64,000 nucleotides of DNA from Ectothiorhodospira haloalkaliphila ATCC 51935 (GCF_000633935.1 NZ_KK214998.1:1474411-1538410), one strand, 5' to 3'; counted from the stretch's first letter, positions 1 through 8,819 are shown. Notes: a model not told the origin generated them from the letters alone. Made by a program: numbers and translations.

Positions 1-1
1 G

Positions 2-367
2 GTGATCACCCGGGTGTCGGGGCGGGCCTCGAAGATGCCGCCGGATGAGACCCTGGAGAACTTTGCCCGCACCAAGGCCACGCTGGCGATTCATCTGGCG
101 ATTCATCGTCTGGAGGAGGTGGTGGAGCGCCTGGAACCGTTTTATGGGGCGGATTGTCCGGCAGCGGTGGTGGCGCGCGCCACCTGGCCGGACCAGGTGG
201 TGGTGCGTGGCACCCTGGGGGATCTGGTGGAGATGATGCGGGCCTCGCCGGTGGAGCGCACGGGGTTGATCCTGGTGGGGCATGCCCTGGGGAGTCGGGA
301 TTTTCGGGAGAGCGCCCTTTATGATCCGGGCTATCGACGCCGCTATCGGTCCGGGGGTGGGGCGTAG
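2..367 (+). CDS. cobM: Precorrin-4 C(11)-methyltransferase, C-terminal part (5' cut by window)
   Basis: This is the last 121 residues of a CobM/CbiF-type SAM-dependent methyltransferase that methylates C-11 of precorrin-4 (or cobalt-precorrin-4) in corrin ring synthesis. The visible part has the family's TRV-GR-KMP segment, an [10 protein letters not shown] stretch and a C-terminal [12 protein letters not shown]...[10 protein letters not shown] region. The reading frame is open to the window edge, so the true start lies upstream. The neighbours cbiD and cobA belong to the same pathway. The frame ends with TAG just before a G-rich repeat and the convergent end of cbiD. Confidence 0.88.
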   Translation: MITRVSGRASKMPPDETLENFARTKATLAIHLAIHRLEEVVERLEPFYGADCPAAVVARATWPDQVVVRGTLGDLVEMMRASPVERTGLILVGHALGSRDFRESALYDPGYRRRYRSGGGA

Positions 368-372
368 GCTGG

Positions 373-395
373 CGGGAGAGGGGTTGGGGTGAGGG
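373..395. repeat. Copy of a short GC-rich intergenic repeat
   Basis: This 23-nt stretch between cobM and cbiD matches 22 of 23 positions, in reverse orientation, with 60459-60481 downstream of the pfkB-family gene. Both contain the core GAGAGGGGTTGGGGTGAGGG. Similar sequences are scattered between genes of many GC-rich proteobacteria. Its role is unknown. Here it lies between two convergent genes. Confidence 0.55.
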
Positions 396-396
396 C

Positions 397-1509
397 CTAC
401 GGGGCTGAGGTGGCCTCGCCCACCAGATGACCGGAGCGGTCAAACACCAGGATCTCCAACTGGCTCTGCTGGGGGTCGATCAGATGTAGCGCAAAATGCA
501 GCGCTGCCCGGGCTACGGCGTCGCCGATGGGAACGTCGGCGGCCCGGGCATGGTCGAACGCTTCAGCCACGGTGTTGGACTGACGAATCCTCTCCTGACA
601 GGTTTCGTCCGCCCCTGCGGTGGCCGCCAGATCCGCCAATTGCCCCAGGTCCGCCTGGCCACGTCGGGAGTGTACATCCATGAAACCCTGGGACAGCTTC
701 GTGATCTTGGCCATGCCGCCGGCCACCGTGATGCGTGGTACGGGATGAGTGCGCAGGTATTTGAGCATGCCGCCGATGAAGTCCCCCATGTCGATGAGTG
801 CCTCTTCGGGCAGTCCGTGATGGGCCTGCACGGCCTTCTCGGAGGTGCGCCCGGTGGAACCAGCCACGTGGGGCAGCCCAGCGGCCCGGGCCACGTCGAT
901 GCCCCGCTGGATGGAATGGATCCAGGCCGAACAGGAGAAGGGGATCACCACGCCCGTGGTACCCAGGATGGACAGCCCGCCGACGATGCCGAGGCGGGGA
1001 TTGAGGGTCTCGATGGCAATTTCTGCCCCCCGCGGGACAGATATTTCCACTTCAACGTCGCCGGGCACGTTAAACTGTGCGGCTATCTCGCCCACGGCCT
1101 GCTGAATCATGGCCCGGGGCGATGGATTGATGGCGGGTTCGCCCGCCGGGATGGGCAGGCCCGCACGGGTGACCATGCCCACCCCTTCGCCGGCGGCAAA
1201 TGTGACGCCGCTTCCCGGTGCGCCCAGGCGTACCTTGGCCCGGATCAGGGCGCCATGGGTGACATCCGGGTCATCCCCGGCGTCCTTGATGATGCCCGCC
1301 ATGGCGGTGCCATCCCCCTGTTCCTGCACCGCCAGGGAGAATGCCGGGGTGCGGTTCTTGGGCAGGGTCACCTGGACGGGGTCCGGGAAATGGCCGCTCA
1401 TCAGGGCCGTGAAGGCCGCCTTGGTGGCCGCGGTGGCACAGGCCCCCGTGGTCCAGCCGCGTCGGAGGGCTGTACCCTGTTCAGGGGGCGTAGGGGTCTG
1501 CTCGGACAT
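397..1509 (-). CDS. cbiD: Cobalt-precorrin-5B C(1)-methyltransferase
   Basis: CbiD methylates C-1 of cobalt-precorrin-5B in the anaerobic (early cobalt insertion) corrin pathway. The 370-residue product has the family's N-terminal RRGWTTGACATAATKAA segment, a central GxGVGMVTRAGLPIPAGEPAINP region and SVPRGAEIAIETLNPRLGIVGGLSILGTTG. An in-frame ATG 42 nt upstream exists, but the chosen start fits the family length better. The gene is divergent from cobA with only 20 nt between start codons, so the two promoters must overlap each other's coding sequence. The presence of cbiD suggests the anaerobic-type route, although the cobM end alone cannot tell the two routes apart. Confidence 0.93.
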   Translation of the reverse strand: MSEQTPTPPEQGTALRRGWTTGACATAATKAAFTALMSGHFPDPVQVTLPKNRTPAFSLAVQEQGDGTAMAGIIKDAGDDPDVTHGALIRAKVRLGAPGSGVTFAAGEGVGMVTRAGLPIPAGEPAINPSPRAMIQQAVGEIAAQFNVPGDVEVEISVPRGAEIAIETLNPRLGIVGGLSILGTTGVVIPFSCSAWIHSIQRGIDVARAAGLPHVAGSTGRTSEKAVQAHHGLPEEALIDMGDFIGGMLKYLRTHPVPRITVAGGMAKITKLSQGFMDVHSRRGQADLGQLADLAATAGADETCQERIRQSNTVAEAFDHARAADVPIGDAVARAALHFALHLIDPQQSQLEILVFDRSGHLVGEATSAP

Positions 1510-1529
1510 AGCACGGAGTATACTGATCG

Positions 1530-2393
1530 ATGAATTCACTGTCCCGGACAAGCCATCCCGTCATGGGTACGGCGCTGGATACACTGGACGCCCTGATCCC
1601 GGGGCTGCCGCGCATGCGCCCGGGCGAGGTGTGGATCGTGGGTGCCGGGCCGGGCGACCCGGGGCTGCTGACCCTGCATGCGCTCTCGGCCCTGTTGCAG
1701 GCGGATGTGCTGGTGCACGATGCCCTGATCGACCCCAGAACCCTGGCCATGGTGCGCCCCGACGCGGTACGCATCTTTGCCGGCAAGCGTGGCGGCAAAC
1801 CCTCCACTCATCAGGACGACATCACGGCCACCCTGGTGGATCAGGCTGGGCGCGGTTTTCGCGTGGTGCGCCTCAAGGGAGGCGACCCCTTCATGTTCGG
1901 TCGGGGTGGGGAGGAAGTGGCTGCGCTGCTGGAGGAGGGGATTCCCAATCGCGTGATTCCCGGCCTCACTTCGGGTCTGGCGGGATTGAGTGCGGTGGGC
2001 ATTCCGGCCACCTGCAGGGGTGTGAATCAGGCGGTGTTCCTGGCCACTGGCCATGGGGCCGGGCGCAAGCCCACGCCGGAGGGCATTGACTGGTCCCTGG
2101 TGGCCCGCCTGGGGCAGCCCGTGGTGCTGTACATGGCCATCAAGAACCTGCCCCATATCCTTCAGGGTCTCACCGATGGGGGCATGGTGGCGGACACGCC
2201 GGCGGCCGTGGTGACCTCGGCCACCACGCCCCAGGAACGGGTGGTGATCGCCACGCGGGCGACCCTGCTGGAGACCATCACCCGGGAGCGCCTGGAAGCG
2301 CCGGCCATCATTGTGCTGGGGGAGATTGTCCAATGCCGCACCACCCTCAACCGGGTGGTGACCCACACGGCTCAGGAGATGTCAGGCAGCTGA
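1530..2393 (+). CDS. cobA: Uroporphyrinogen-III C-methyltransferase (SUMT)
   Basis: The product transfers two methyl groups from SAM to uroporphyrinogen III, giving precorrin-2, the branch point to cobalamin and sirohaem. The 287-residue sequence has the N-terminal VGAGPGDPGLLTLHA SAM-binding loop (about residues 36-50), VRLKGGDPFMFGRGGEE, the GLTSGLAGLSAVGIPAT region and VVLYMAIKNLP. An ATG at residue 12 (1563) is a possible alternative start. The first ATG has GGAG about 11 nt upstream. It is a stand-alone SUMT, not fused to CysG-type dehydrogenase/ferrochelatase domains. It is divergent from cbiD. Confidence 0.93.
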   Translation: MNSLSRTSHPVMGTALDTLDALIPGLPRMRPGEVWIVGAGPGDPGLLTLHALSALLQADVLVHDALIDPRTLAMVRPDAVRIFAGKRGGKPSTHQDDITATLVDQAGRGFRVVRLKGGDPFMFGRGGEEVAALLEEGIPNRVIPGLTSGLAGLSAVGIPATCRGVNQAVFLATGHGAGRKPTPEGIDWSLVARLGQPVVLYMAIKNLPHILQGLTDGGMVADTPAAVVTSATTPQERVVIATRATLLETITRERLEAPAIIVLGEIVQCRTTLNRVVTHTAQEMSGS

Positions 2394-2459
2394 GCGTTTC
2401 ACTGGTTGGCCGTTTCCGGCCATGTATTCCAGGTCCGTTTGTCCCGGGAGCACCCTGTC

Positions 2460-2801
2460 ATGAGCAATGTTCGTCAAAGGTTGGCCTCCATGCGCAGGCA
2501 TCTGGATGCCCTGCAGTCCACCGCCGGCGAGGCGGATGCCAATGTACGGGATCTGATTGCGCAGTTGAGCGACGAGTTGGCTGGCCTTGAGCAGGCGCTG
2601 GACCCGCGTCAGTCCGAGTCCTCGCCGGGCCATGCGGTCACCCGGGAACCGGATGGCGATGCGGAGAAGTGTCCCTGCTGCACCCTGCGTTCCCTGTATG
2701 CGGTGCCGGGAGAGGTGCGGGACAGTCAGGATCGTGACGGCAGCCAGGAGGCCCTGTTCCACTGCTGGAGCTGTGGCTACGATACATGGCGTCCTGTCTG
2801 A
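2460..2801 (+). CDS. Small protein with a C-terminal zinc ribbon, function unknown
   Basis: This is a 113-residue protein I do not recognise. The N-terminal two thirds look helical (RQRLASMRRHLDALQS, then an acidic amphipathic stretch). The C-terminal third carries two cysteine pairs, CPCC and CWSC, about 35 residues apart, suggesting a zinc ribbon. The start chosen is the ATG encoding MSNVRQRL; an ATG 54 nt further upstream has no better ribosome site. It sits between cobA and greB, so a nucleic-acid or transcription-related role is possible but unproven. Confidence 0.7.
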   Translation: MSNVRQRLASMRRHLDALQSTAGEADANVRDLIAQLSDELAGLEQALDPRQSESSPGHAVTREPDGDAEKCPCCTLRSLYAVPGEVRDSQDRDGSQEALFHCWSCGYDTWRPV

Positions 2802-2847
2802 GGCCCGAGGCCATGGTGAAGTATCGGATTGATAAGGTTTTGTTCTG

Positions 2848-3366
2848 ATGGCACGCTGGCGCCCACCGCAACCCCGTTCATCCCCCCATATCACCGCCGA
2901 GGGTCACGCGGCCCTTGAGGCGGAGTTGCAGGGTCTTTGGACGCGCCGCGCCGATGTGACCCGCCACCTGTCCGCCGCAGCGGCCGAGGGCGATCGTTCG
3001 GAGAACGCCGAATATATCTACCGCAAGAAGGAATTGCGGGAGATCGACCGGCGCATCCGCTACCTGCAGAAGCGAATACCGTCCCTGCAGGTGGTACGTG
3101 ATCCCCCGACGGATCAGGCCCGTGTCTTTTTCGGCGCCTGGGTCACCCTGGCCGATACCTCGGGTCGGGAGGTGGTCTACCGTATCGTCGGTGCCGATGA
3201 GTTTGACCCGGAGCGGGGCTGGATCAGCCTGGATTCTCCCGTGGCCCGGGCCTTGCTGGGTAAACACCTGGATGACGAGGTGGAGGTGGAAACGCCAGGC
3301 GGGGTCGTCCGCTACGAGGTGGTGGACGTGGCTTACCGGGATGCCGAGGCTTCCCCTGATTCATGA
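2848..3366 (+). CDS. greB: Transcription elongation factor GreB
   Basis: GreB enters the RNA polymerase secondary channel and stimulates cleavage of backtracked transcripts. The 172-residue product has the N-terminal coiled coil with [10 protein letters not shown] at the tip, which carries the acidic residues that coordinate the catalytic metal. It is followed by [18 protein letters not shown] and a C-terminal FKBP-like domain (about residues 95-165). [10 protein letters not shown] after the acidic tip fits GreB better than GreA, as does the basic N-terminus. The slightly long N-terminus has a poly-basic/proline start. There are 46 nt between the zinc-ribbon gene and this start. Confidence 0.92.
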   Translation: MARWRPPQPRSSPHITAEGHAALEAELQGLWTRRADVTRHLSAAAAEGDRSENAEYIYRKKELREIDRRIRYLQKRIPSLQVVRDPPTDQARVFFGAWVTLADTSGREVVYRIVGADEFDPERGWISLDSPVARALLGKHLDDEVEVETPGGVVRYEVVDVAYRDAEASPDS

Positions 3367-3376
3367 GGTGCATGCC

Positions 3377-3511
3377 ATGCGTTTTTGCTGGTCCAATCTG
3401 TTGCTCATCGTCGTGGTCGTGATTCTGGGGACGGCCAGCATGCTGTCCAGTTGCGGTCAGCGCGGCGATCTGTACCTGCCCGATGATGAAGATCAACGGG
3501 CCGACCCCTAG
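3377..3511 (+). CDS. lptM: LptM (YifL)-type small lipoprotein
   Basis: A 44-residue peptide with a hydrophobic signal (about residues 7-22) and lipobox LSSC, followed directly by GQRGDLYLP, the signature of the LptM/YifL family. In enterobacteria LptM is a lipoprotein that helps mature the LptDE lipopolysaccharide translocon. It lies 66 nt upstream of lysA and 10 nt after greB. In E. coli the homologue sits next to dapF, and the link with lysine/DAP genes is retained here. It is easily missed because of its size and because it lies inside a longer overlapping frame. Confidence 0.88.
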   Translation: MRFCWSNLLLIVVVVILGTASMLSSCGQRGDLYLPDDEDQRADP

Positions 3512-3577
3512 GCCCTTCAGTTCTCCATCAAACAACCCACCGGGCCACCGGCCCGCCTCCGAACCGGATATCGACGG

Positions 3578-4825
3578 ATGGATCATTTCAATTATCAGGA
3601 TGGCGTTCTCTGTGCCGAGGACGTGAGCCTTGAATCCCTTGCCCAGGCCCACGGCACGCCATTGTACGTGTATTCCCGCGCGACCCTGGAGCGGCACTGG
3701 AAGGCCTTTGACGATGCCCTGGGGAATCATCCCCATCTGGTGTGCTATGCAGTGAAGGCCAATTCCAGCCTGGCAGTGCTGAACGTGCTGGCACGTCTTG
3801 GGGCGGGCTTCGATATCGTCTCCGGTGGCGAGCTGGAGCGGGTGCTGCGGGCCGGGGGCGACCCCGGGCGCGTGGTGTTCTCGGGCGTCGGCAAGCAGGT
3901 GGGGGAGATGCGCCGGGCGCTGGAGGTGGGTATCCGCTGCTTCAATGTGGAATCGGTGGCGGAACTGGAGCGCCTGAACCGGGAGGCGGGGGCGCTGGGC
4001 ATGATCGCGCCGGTCTCCATCCGCGTGAATCCCGATGTGGACGCCGGTACTCACCCCTATATTTCCACCGGCCTGAAGGAGAACAAGTTCGGTGTGGATG
4101 TGGAGGATGCCCTGGATCTCTACCGCCAGGCGGCCGCTCTGCCCCACCTGAAGGTCGCGGGACTGGATTGTCACATCGGTTCCCAACTCACATCCCTGGA
4201 GCCGTTCGTGGATGCCCTGCGCCGGGTGATCCTGCTCACCCGGGCCCTGCAGGCAGAGGGTATTCAACTGGAGCACCTGGACCTGGGTGGCGGCCTGGGC
4301 ATCCGTTACCAGAACGAGACGCCGCCCTCGCCGCGCGACTATGCTCAGGCGATGCTGGCCGAGCTCAAGGACACCGGCTACGAAATCCTGCTGGAGCCCG
4401 GTCGGGCCATTGCCGGCAATGCGGGGGTGCTGGTCACCCGCGTGGAGTACCTCAAACCCACCCGCCACAAGGATTTTGCCATCGTCGATGCGGCCATGAA
4501 CGATCTCATCCGCCCGGCCCTGTACGACGCCTGGATGGATATCCTGCCGGTGCGCCCCCGCAGCGCTGAAAGCCGTGAATATGATGTGGTGGGTCCTGTG
4601 TGCGAGACCGGCGATTTCCTGGGCAAGGGACGCTCGCTGGTGCTGGAGCAGGGCGATCTGCTGGCGGTACGGTCCGCCGGCGCCTACGGTTATGTGATGA
4701 GTTCCAACTACAATACCCGTGCCCGGGCCGCCGAGGTGATGGTGGAGGGTGAGAAGGCCCATGTGATCACCCGGCGCGAGACCCTGGAGGACCTGCTGGC
4801 GCGGGAAACGGTATTGCCCGAGTAG
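3578..4825 (+). CDS. lysA: Diaminopimelate decarboxylase
   Basis: LysA catalyses the PLP-dependent decarboxylation of meso-diaminopimelate to L-lysine. The 415-residue product is a fold-type III enzyme with the PLP lysine in YAVKANSS (K60), the GGEL and GLKENKFG segments of the barrel, HIGSQ, the DLGGGLGI loop, EPGRAIAGNAG that binds PLP phosphate, and VCETGDFLG near the C-terminal active site. Length and motifs are complete. It is downstream of lptM and followed 43 nt later by ridA. Confidence 0.97.
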   Translation: MDHFNYQDGVLCAEDVSLESLAQAHGTPLYVYSRATLERHWKAFDDALGNHPHLVCYAVKANSSLAVLNVLARLGAGFDIVSGGELERVLRAGGDPGRVVFSGVGKQVGEMRRALEVGIRCFNVESVAELERLNREAGALGMIAPVSIRVNPDVDAGTHPYISTGLKENKFGVDVEDALDLYRQAAALPHLKVAGLDCHIGSQLTSLEPFVDALRRVILLTRALQAEGIQLEHLDLGGGLGIRYQNETPPSPRDYAQAMLAELKDTGYEILLEPGRAIAGNAGVLVTRVEYLKPTRHKDFAIVDAAMNDLIRPALYDAWMDILPVRPRSAESREYDVVGPVCETGDFLGKGRSLVLEQGDLLAVRSAGAYGYVMSSNYNTRARAAEVMVEGEKAHVITRRETLEDLLARETVLPE

Positions 4826-4868
4826 CATGAGACAATAGACAACCCACCATGACGCATAAGGAGTCCCC

Positions 4869-5252
4869 ATGGCACGCGAGATCATCGCCACCCCCAAGGC
4901 CCCTCAGGCCATCGGCCCCTATTCACAGGCGGTGAAGGTGGGCAGCACCGTGTACCTGTCGGGCCAGATCCCGCTCATTCCCGAAACCATGGAACTGGTG
5001 GATGGGCCCATCGAGGACCAGGTGCGCCGCGTCTTCGATAATCTGTCGGCGGTGGCCGAGGCCGCTGGAGGGGATCTCAACGACATCGCCAAGCTCAATA
5101 TCTTTCTCATCGACCTGGGGAATTTCGTCACCGTCAACGAGATCATGAGCCAGTACTTTGCCGAGCCCTATCCGGCCCGCGCCGCCATCGGCGTGGCCAG
5201 CCTGCCCAAGGGCGCGCAGGTGGAGATGGATGCCATCATGGTACTGGAGTAG
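4869..5252 (+). CDS. ridA: RidA family 2-iminobutanoate/2-iminopropanoate deaminase
   Basis: RidA proteins hydrolyse reactive enamine/imine intermediates released by PLP enzymes such as threonine dehydratase, limiting damage to other PLP enzymes. The 127-residue product shows the family's N-terminal [15 protein letters not shown], the YLSGQIPL segment, and the C-terminal [23 protein letters not shown], whose arginine binds the substrate carboxylate. A strong AAGGAG lies just before the start. Its place after the PLP enzyme gene lysA fits the role, though ridA is found in many contexts. Confidence 0.95.
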   Translation: MAREIIATPKAPQAIGPYSQAVKVGSTVYLSGQIPLIPETMELVDGPIEDQVRRVFDNLSAVAEAAGGDLNDIAKLNIFLIDLGNFVTVNEIMSQYFAEPYPARAAIGVASLPKGAQVEMDAIMVLE

Positions 5253-5282
5253 GCCTGACTCCCCCACGCAACGGATGCACCC

Positions 5283-7343
5283 ATGACTGAACCCATCACC
5301 GCCCTCAAGGGCGTGGGTCCGAAGATGGCGGCCCGGCTGGAGCGCCTGGGCATCGCCACCGTCACCGACCTGCTGTTTCATCTGCCGGCCCGCTACCAGG
5401 ATCGCACCCGCCTCGTGGCCATCGGCAGCCTGCGGCCCGGCGACGAGGGGGTGGTGGAAGGGGAGGTGGATCACACCGAGGTAGTGGCCCGTTCCCGGCG
5501 CATGCTGCTGGTGCATCTGAGTGACGGTACTGGTGGGATCACCCTGAGGTTCTTCCATTTCTCCGGCGCTCAGCAGCAGGCCATGGCCCGGGGCTCCCGC
5601 CTACGCTGTTTCGGTGAGGCTCGCATGGGCAAGGCGGGCATGGAGCTGGTGCATCCCGAGTACCGCATCCTGCGTGAGGGGGAGGCGGCGGTGGAAGAGT
5701 CCCTCACGCCCATCTATCCCACCACCGAGGGGCTGCACCAGATGAGCCTGCGCCGGCTCACCGACGAGGCCCTGGCTCGCCTGGACCGGATCCCCGAGTG
5801 GCTGCCCGCGCATATCCTGGATTCGTCGGGGTTGCCGGATCTGGTCACGGCCCTGCGCACCGTGCACCGCCCGCCGCCCGATGCCCCCGTGTCCAGCCTG
5901 CTGGAGGGCCGCCATCCGGCCCAGCGTCGACTGGCCTTCGAGGAACTGGTGGCCCACCACCTGAGCCTGGGCCGAGTGAGGGCGCGGACCACGGATCAGC
6001 CGGCACCGCCGGTGCAGGTGCCCGGCGAACTCGTGCGCCGGTTGCGGGATAACCTCCCGTTTTCGCTGACCGGGGCCCAGCAGCGGGTGATTCAGGAACT
6101 GGTCACCGACATGGCCCGGCCCCATCCCATGCTGCGTCTGGTGCAGGGGGACGTGGGGGCAGGCAAGACCCTGGTGGCCGTGGCCGCCTGTCTGCATGCG
6201 GTGGAGGCGGGTTATCAGGCGGCGGTGATGGCGCCCACGGAGATCCTGGCCGAGCAGCACCATCGCAACTTCAAGGCCCTGCTGGAGCCTCTGGGTATTG
6301 AAGTGGCCTGGTTCTCCGGCAAGCAGGGAGTCCGATCCCGCCGTGAGGCCAGTGAGGCCCTGGCCTCCGGGCAGGCCCAGGTGGCGGTGGGCACCCATGC
6401 CTTGTTCCAGGGGGATGTGACCTTCCATGACCTGGCCCTGGTGGTGGTGGATGAGCAGCATCGCTTCGGGGTGCATCAGCGCATGGCCCTTAGGGAGAAG
6501 GGTGCCCGGGACGGGCGTCTGCCCCATCAGTTGATCATGACCGCCACCCCCATCCCCCGCACCCTGGCCATGACCGCCTACGCGGACCTGGACTATTCAG
6601 TCATCGATGAACTTCCGCCGGGGCGCACGCCCATCAAGACCGTGGCCCTGAGCGATGACCGGCGCGATGAAGTGGTGCAGCGCATTCACCACGCCATTGG
6701 TGAGGGGCGCCAGGCCTACTGGGTGTGCACCCTGGTGGAGGAATCCGATGTGCTGCAGGCCCAGGCAGCGGAGGATACCCATGCCCAGCTGGAGGAGGCC
6801 CTGGAGGGTATCCGCGTGGGGCTGGTGCACGGGCGCATGAAACCCCGGGACAAGGAGGCGGTGATGGCCCGCTTCAAGGCCGGGGAGGTGCAGTTGCTGG
6901 TGGCCACCACGGTGATCGAGGTGGGCGTGGATGTGCCCAATGCGTCACTGATGATCATCGAGAATGCCGAGCGCCTGGGACTGGCTCAGCTGCATCAGTT
7001 GCGCGGGCGTGTGGGGCGGGGCGAGGCAGCCAGTGCCTGCGTGCTCATGTATCACCCGCCGCTGTCCCAGACGGCCCACCGTCGTCTGGAGGCCTTGCGC
7101 AACAGCACCGATGGCTTCGAGATCGCCCGTATCGACCTGGACCTGCGCGGCCCCGGCGAGGTGCTGGGCACGCGTCAGACCGGAATGATGCAGTTTCGCA
7201 TCGCCGATGTAGTAAGGGATCAGGACCTGCTGGAGGACGTGAAGGCCGCCGCCGGCCGCCTGGCGGCCGAGCACCCGGACCACGTGGACCCGCTGATCGA
7301 CCGCTGGCTGAGCGGATCGCAGGAATATGGCCGGGTAGGCTGA
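5283..7343 (+). CDS. recG: ATP-dependent DNA helicase RecG
   Basis: RecG remodels stalled replication forks and branch-migrates Holliday junctions. The 686-residue product has an N-terminal HhH-like and wedge (OB-fold) region (about residues 1-170). The superfamily 2 helicase core carries Walker A GDVGAGKT (about 289-296), DEQH box (about 389-392) and TATPIPRTLAMT. Helicase domain 2 has ATTVIEVGVDVPNAS and QLRGRVGRG. The C-terminal TRAVEL-like region is complete. It starts 30 nt after ridA. Confidence 0.97.
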   Translation: MTEPITALKGVGPKMAARLERLGIATVTDLLFHLPARYQDRTRLVAIGSLRPGDEGVVEGEVDHTEVVARSRRMLLVHLSDGTGGITLRFFHFSGAQQQAMARGSRLRCFGEARMGKAGMELVHPEYRILREGEAAVEESLTPIYPTTEGLHQMSLRRLTDEALARLDRIPEWLPAHILDSSGLPDLVTALRTVHRPPPDAPVSSLLEGRHPAQRRLAFEELVAHHLSLGRVRARTTDQPAPPVQVPGELVRRLRDNLPFSLTGAQQRVIQELVTDMARPHPMLRLVQGDVGAGKTLVAVAACLHAVEAGYQAAVMAPTEILAEQHHRNFKALLEPLGIEVAWFSGKQGVRSRREASEALASGQAQVAVGTHALFQGDVTFHDLALVVVDEQHRFGVHQRMALREKGARDGRLPHQLIMTATPIPRTLAMTAYADLDYSVIDELPPGRTPIKTVALSDDRRDEVVQRIHHAIGEGRQAYWVCTLVEESDVLQAQAAEDTHAQLEEALEGIRVGLVHGRMKPRDKEAVMARFKAGEVQLLVATTVIEVGVDVPNASLMIIENAERLGLAQLHQLRGRVGRGEAASACVLMYHPPLSQTAHRRLEALRNSTDGFEIARIDLDLRGPGEVLGTRQTGMMQFRIADVVRDQDLLEDVKAAAGRLAAEHPDHVDPLIDRWLSGSQEYGRVG

Positions 7344-7380
7344 GCGCCACGAGACCCGTTGGCCTCGCGGCGCTGAGGGG

Positions 7381-8046
7381 TCAGAAGCGGTAGGCCACGC
7401 CCAGGCTCAGGACCGGGTAGTACTTGAAGTCGTCCAGGTCGTCCTGGAGTTCTTCCTGCTCCCTGCGCAAATCCTCGCGGAATTCGTTTTCCAGTTGAGC
7501 GTTGCCGTTATCCAATTCGCCCCTCAAGCTGACATCCGGTGACCCCGTGAACATCACACCCGCGTCGAAGGCAAAGGACCAGCGCCCGCCCTGGATCGCA
7601 TTGCCATAGCCAATTCCCAGGTATGGGGCGAAACTGCGCCAGTCGATGGTGGCATCCAGCGTGCCTTGATAAGGTTCGGCGCCGTCGCCAATATCCAACT
7701 CACCCCGGGCCTTACCGGTCAGCTCATTGCCGTTGTAATACGCCCCGGCGGTCAGGCGGAAGCCGCCGCTGAAGGGATGCCAGTCGGCCAGCAGCGCGGC
7801 ACTGCGCAGCTTGAGATCGGCGTCGTAGTCCACATCGGTCTCTTCCACGTCGGTACTGTAGGTGAAGCCATACAGTCCGCCGCGCAGATTGACGTTCTCC
7901 CGCAGGCCGTATGTGCCCTCCACGCCCAGGCCGGTGGTGCCCACCTTGGCCCCCAGGGCGAAAGAGTCCGCCTGTGCCGCCCCCCCGGCGGTCAGCAGAC
8001 CCACGGACATCAGGACGGCGATGAGTTTGATTGACTTCCTGTTCAT
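7381..8046 (-). CDS. Outer-membrane beta-barrel protein, function unknown
   Basis: A 221-residue secreted protein with a signal peptide (about residues 1-28, cleavage after AQA) and alternating amphipathic strands ending in VAYRF, typical of an outer-membrane barrel with terminal aromatic residue. It resembles the OmpW/OmpA-like small barrel proteins in size, but I cannot assign a named family. Near the C-terminus, a charged helical stretch rich in E, D and R precedes the last strand, which is unusual for a simple barrel. The chosen start follows a G-rich ribosome site enclosed in an inverted repeat (8050-8065). It is divergent from the DoxX gene. Confidence 0.75.
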   Translation of the reverse strand: MNRKSIKLIAVLMSVGLLTAGGAAQADSFALGAKVGTTGLGVEGTYGLRENVNLRGGLYGFTYSTDVEETDVDYDADLKLRSAALLADWHPFSGGFRLTAGAYYNGNELTGKARGELDIGDGAEPYQGTLDATIDWRSFAPYLGIGYGNAIQGGRWSFAFDAGVMFTGSPDVSLRGELDNGNAQLENEFREDLRREQEELQDDLDDFKYYPVLSLGVAYRF

Positions 8047-8049
8047 GCT

Positions 8050-8065
8050 GTATTCCCCCGAATAC
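8050..8065 (-). promoter_or_regulatory. Hairpin over the ribosome site of the barrel-protein gene
   Basis: A perfect 6-bp inverted repeat (GTATTC / GAATAC) with a 4-nt loop lies 3 nt upstream of the start codon. On the mRNA the loop reads GGGG, part of the apparent Shine-Dalgarno sequence. Such a hairpin could limit ribosome access or present a GGA-type motif to a CsrA/RsmA protein. A weak sigma-70-like promoter (TTGTTC, 18 nt, TTGTAT on the minus strand, 8062-8091) would start transcription too close for the full hairpin to be made, so the role is uncertain. Confidence 0.35.
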
Positions 8066-8276
8066 AAGGATTCAAAGATCAAATTGAACAAAACCCTGCT
8101 GCCAGTGGACCAATAGGCACAACGGCCACCGGGAAGCCCTTTCAGTGTAAGGTCCGGATGACTCCGGGGCGCCCCGTTCGTCGGTGAGATGAACGCGCCC
8201 CTCGGTCCGGGCAACCTGGGGCGGTTGGCGCGGGAATCACACCATGCTCCCTCAATGATCGAAAAGGAGACGCTAA

Positions 8277-8729
8277 ATGCAACTGAACCTCAACGAACTA
8301 CTCTTCAGCGGTCAGACGCCGGGCGCCGTGGCGACGGATGCCGGCATGACCGTGCTGCGGGTGGCCGCCGGACTGATGATGGCCTTCGGGCACGGGTTCG
8401 ACAAATTGCCTCCGTCTGCAGGATTCGTGGGCATGGTGGAAGGGCTGGGGTTTCACTCGCCCGAGTTGTTTGCCTGGATGGCCGGGCTGGCCGAGGGGAT
8501 TGGCGGGTTGCTCCTGGCGGCCGGTTTGCTGACGCGCGCCTCGGCGGCCGCCATCCTGGGCGCCATGCTGGTGGCAGCCTTCGTGGCCCATGGGGGTGAT
8601 CCGCTGTTTGCCACCGGTGGCCCGAGCAAGGAGCTGGCCCTGCTGTACGCCGCCGTGATGGTGCCCTTCCTGTTTGCCGGCTCCGGTCGCTATGGGGTGG
8701 ACGCCATGTTCCGCCGTCAGGAAGTCTGA
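8277..8729 (+). CDS. DoxX family membrane protein
   Basis: A 150-residue protein with four predicted membrane segments (about residues 20-40, 62-85, 88-108 and 116-136), matching the DoxX/SURF4-like fold. It has the family's RVAAGLMMAFGHGFDKL, GLAEGIGGLLLAAGLLTR and GGPSKELALLYAAVMV segments. DoxX proteins are linked to thiosulfate:quinone oxidation in archaea and to redox stress complexes in other bacteria. The exact role here is not shown by the sequence. The start has a strong AAGGAGA site. Confidence 0.88.
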   Translation: MQLNLNELLFSGQTPGAVATDAGMTVLRVAAGLMMAFGHGFDKLPPSAGFVGMVEGLGFHSPELFAWMAGLAEGIGGLLLAAGLLTRASAAAILGAMLVAAFVAHGGDPLFATGGPSKELALLYAAVMVPFLFAGSGRYGVDAMFRRQEV

Positions 8730-8819
8730 TCGGCAGGGATCCGACACCGTGCGGCCCCGTACGAGCATGACGTCCGGGGCTGCCCGTTCCTCTCACCACC
8801 TTTCCCCGCAGCTGTCATA

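Noticed and set aside
1510-1529. Cobalamin riboswitch in front of the cob genes
   Set aside because: Only 20 nt separate the divergent start codons, too short for a riboswitch, and no B12-box-like sequence was seen nearby.
496-1533. Plus-strand frame opposite cbiD
   Set aside because: Composition typical of a shadow frame; cbiD on the minus strand has full family motifs.
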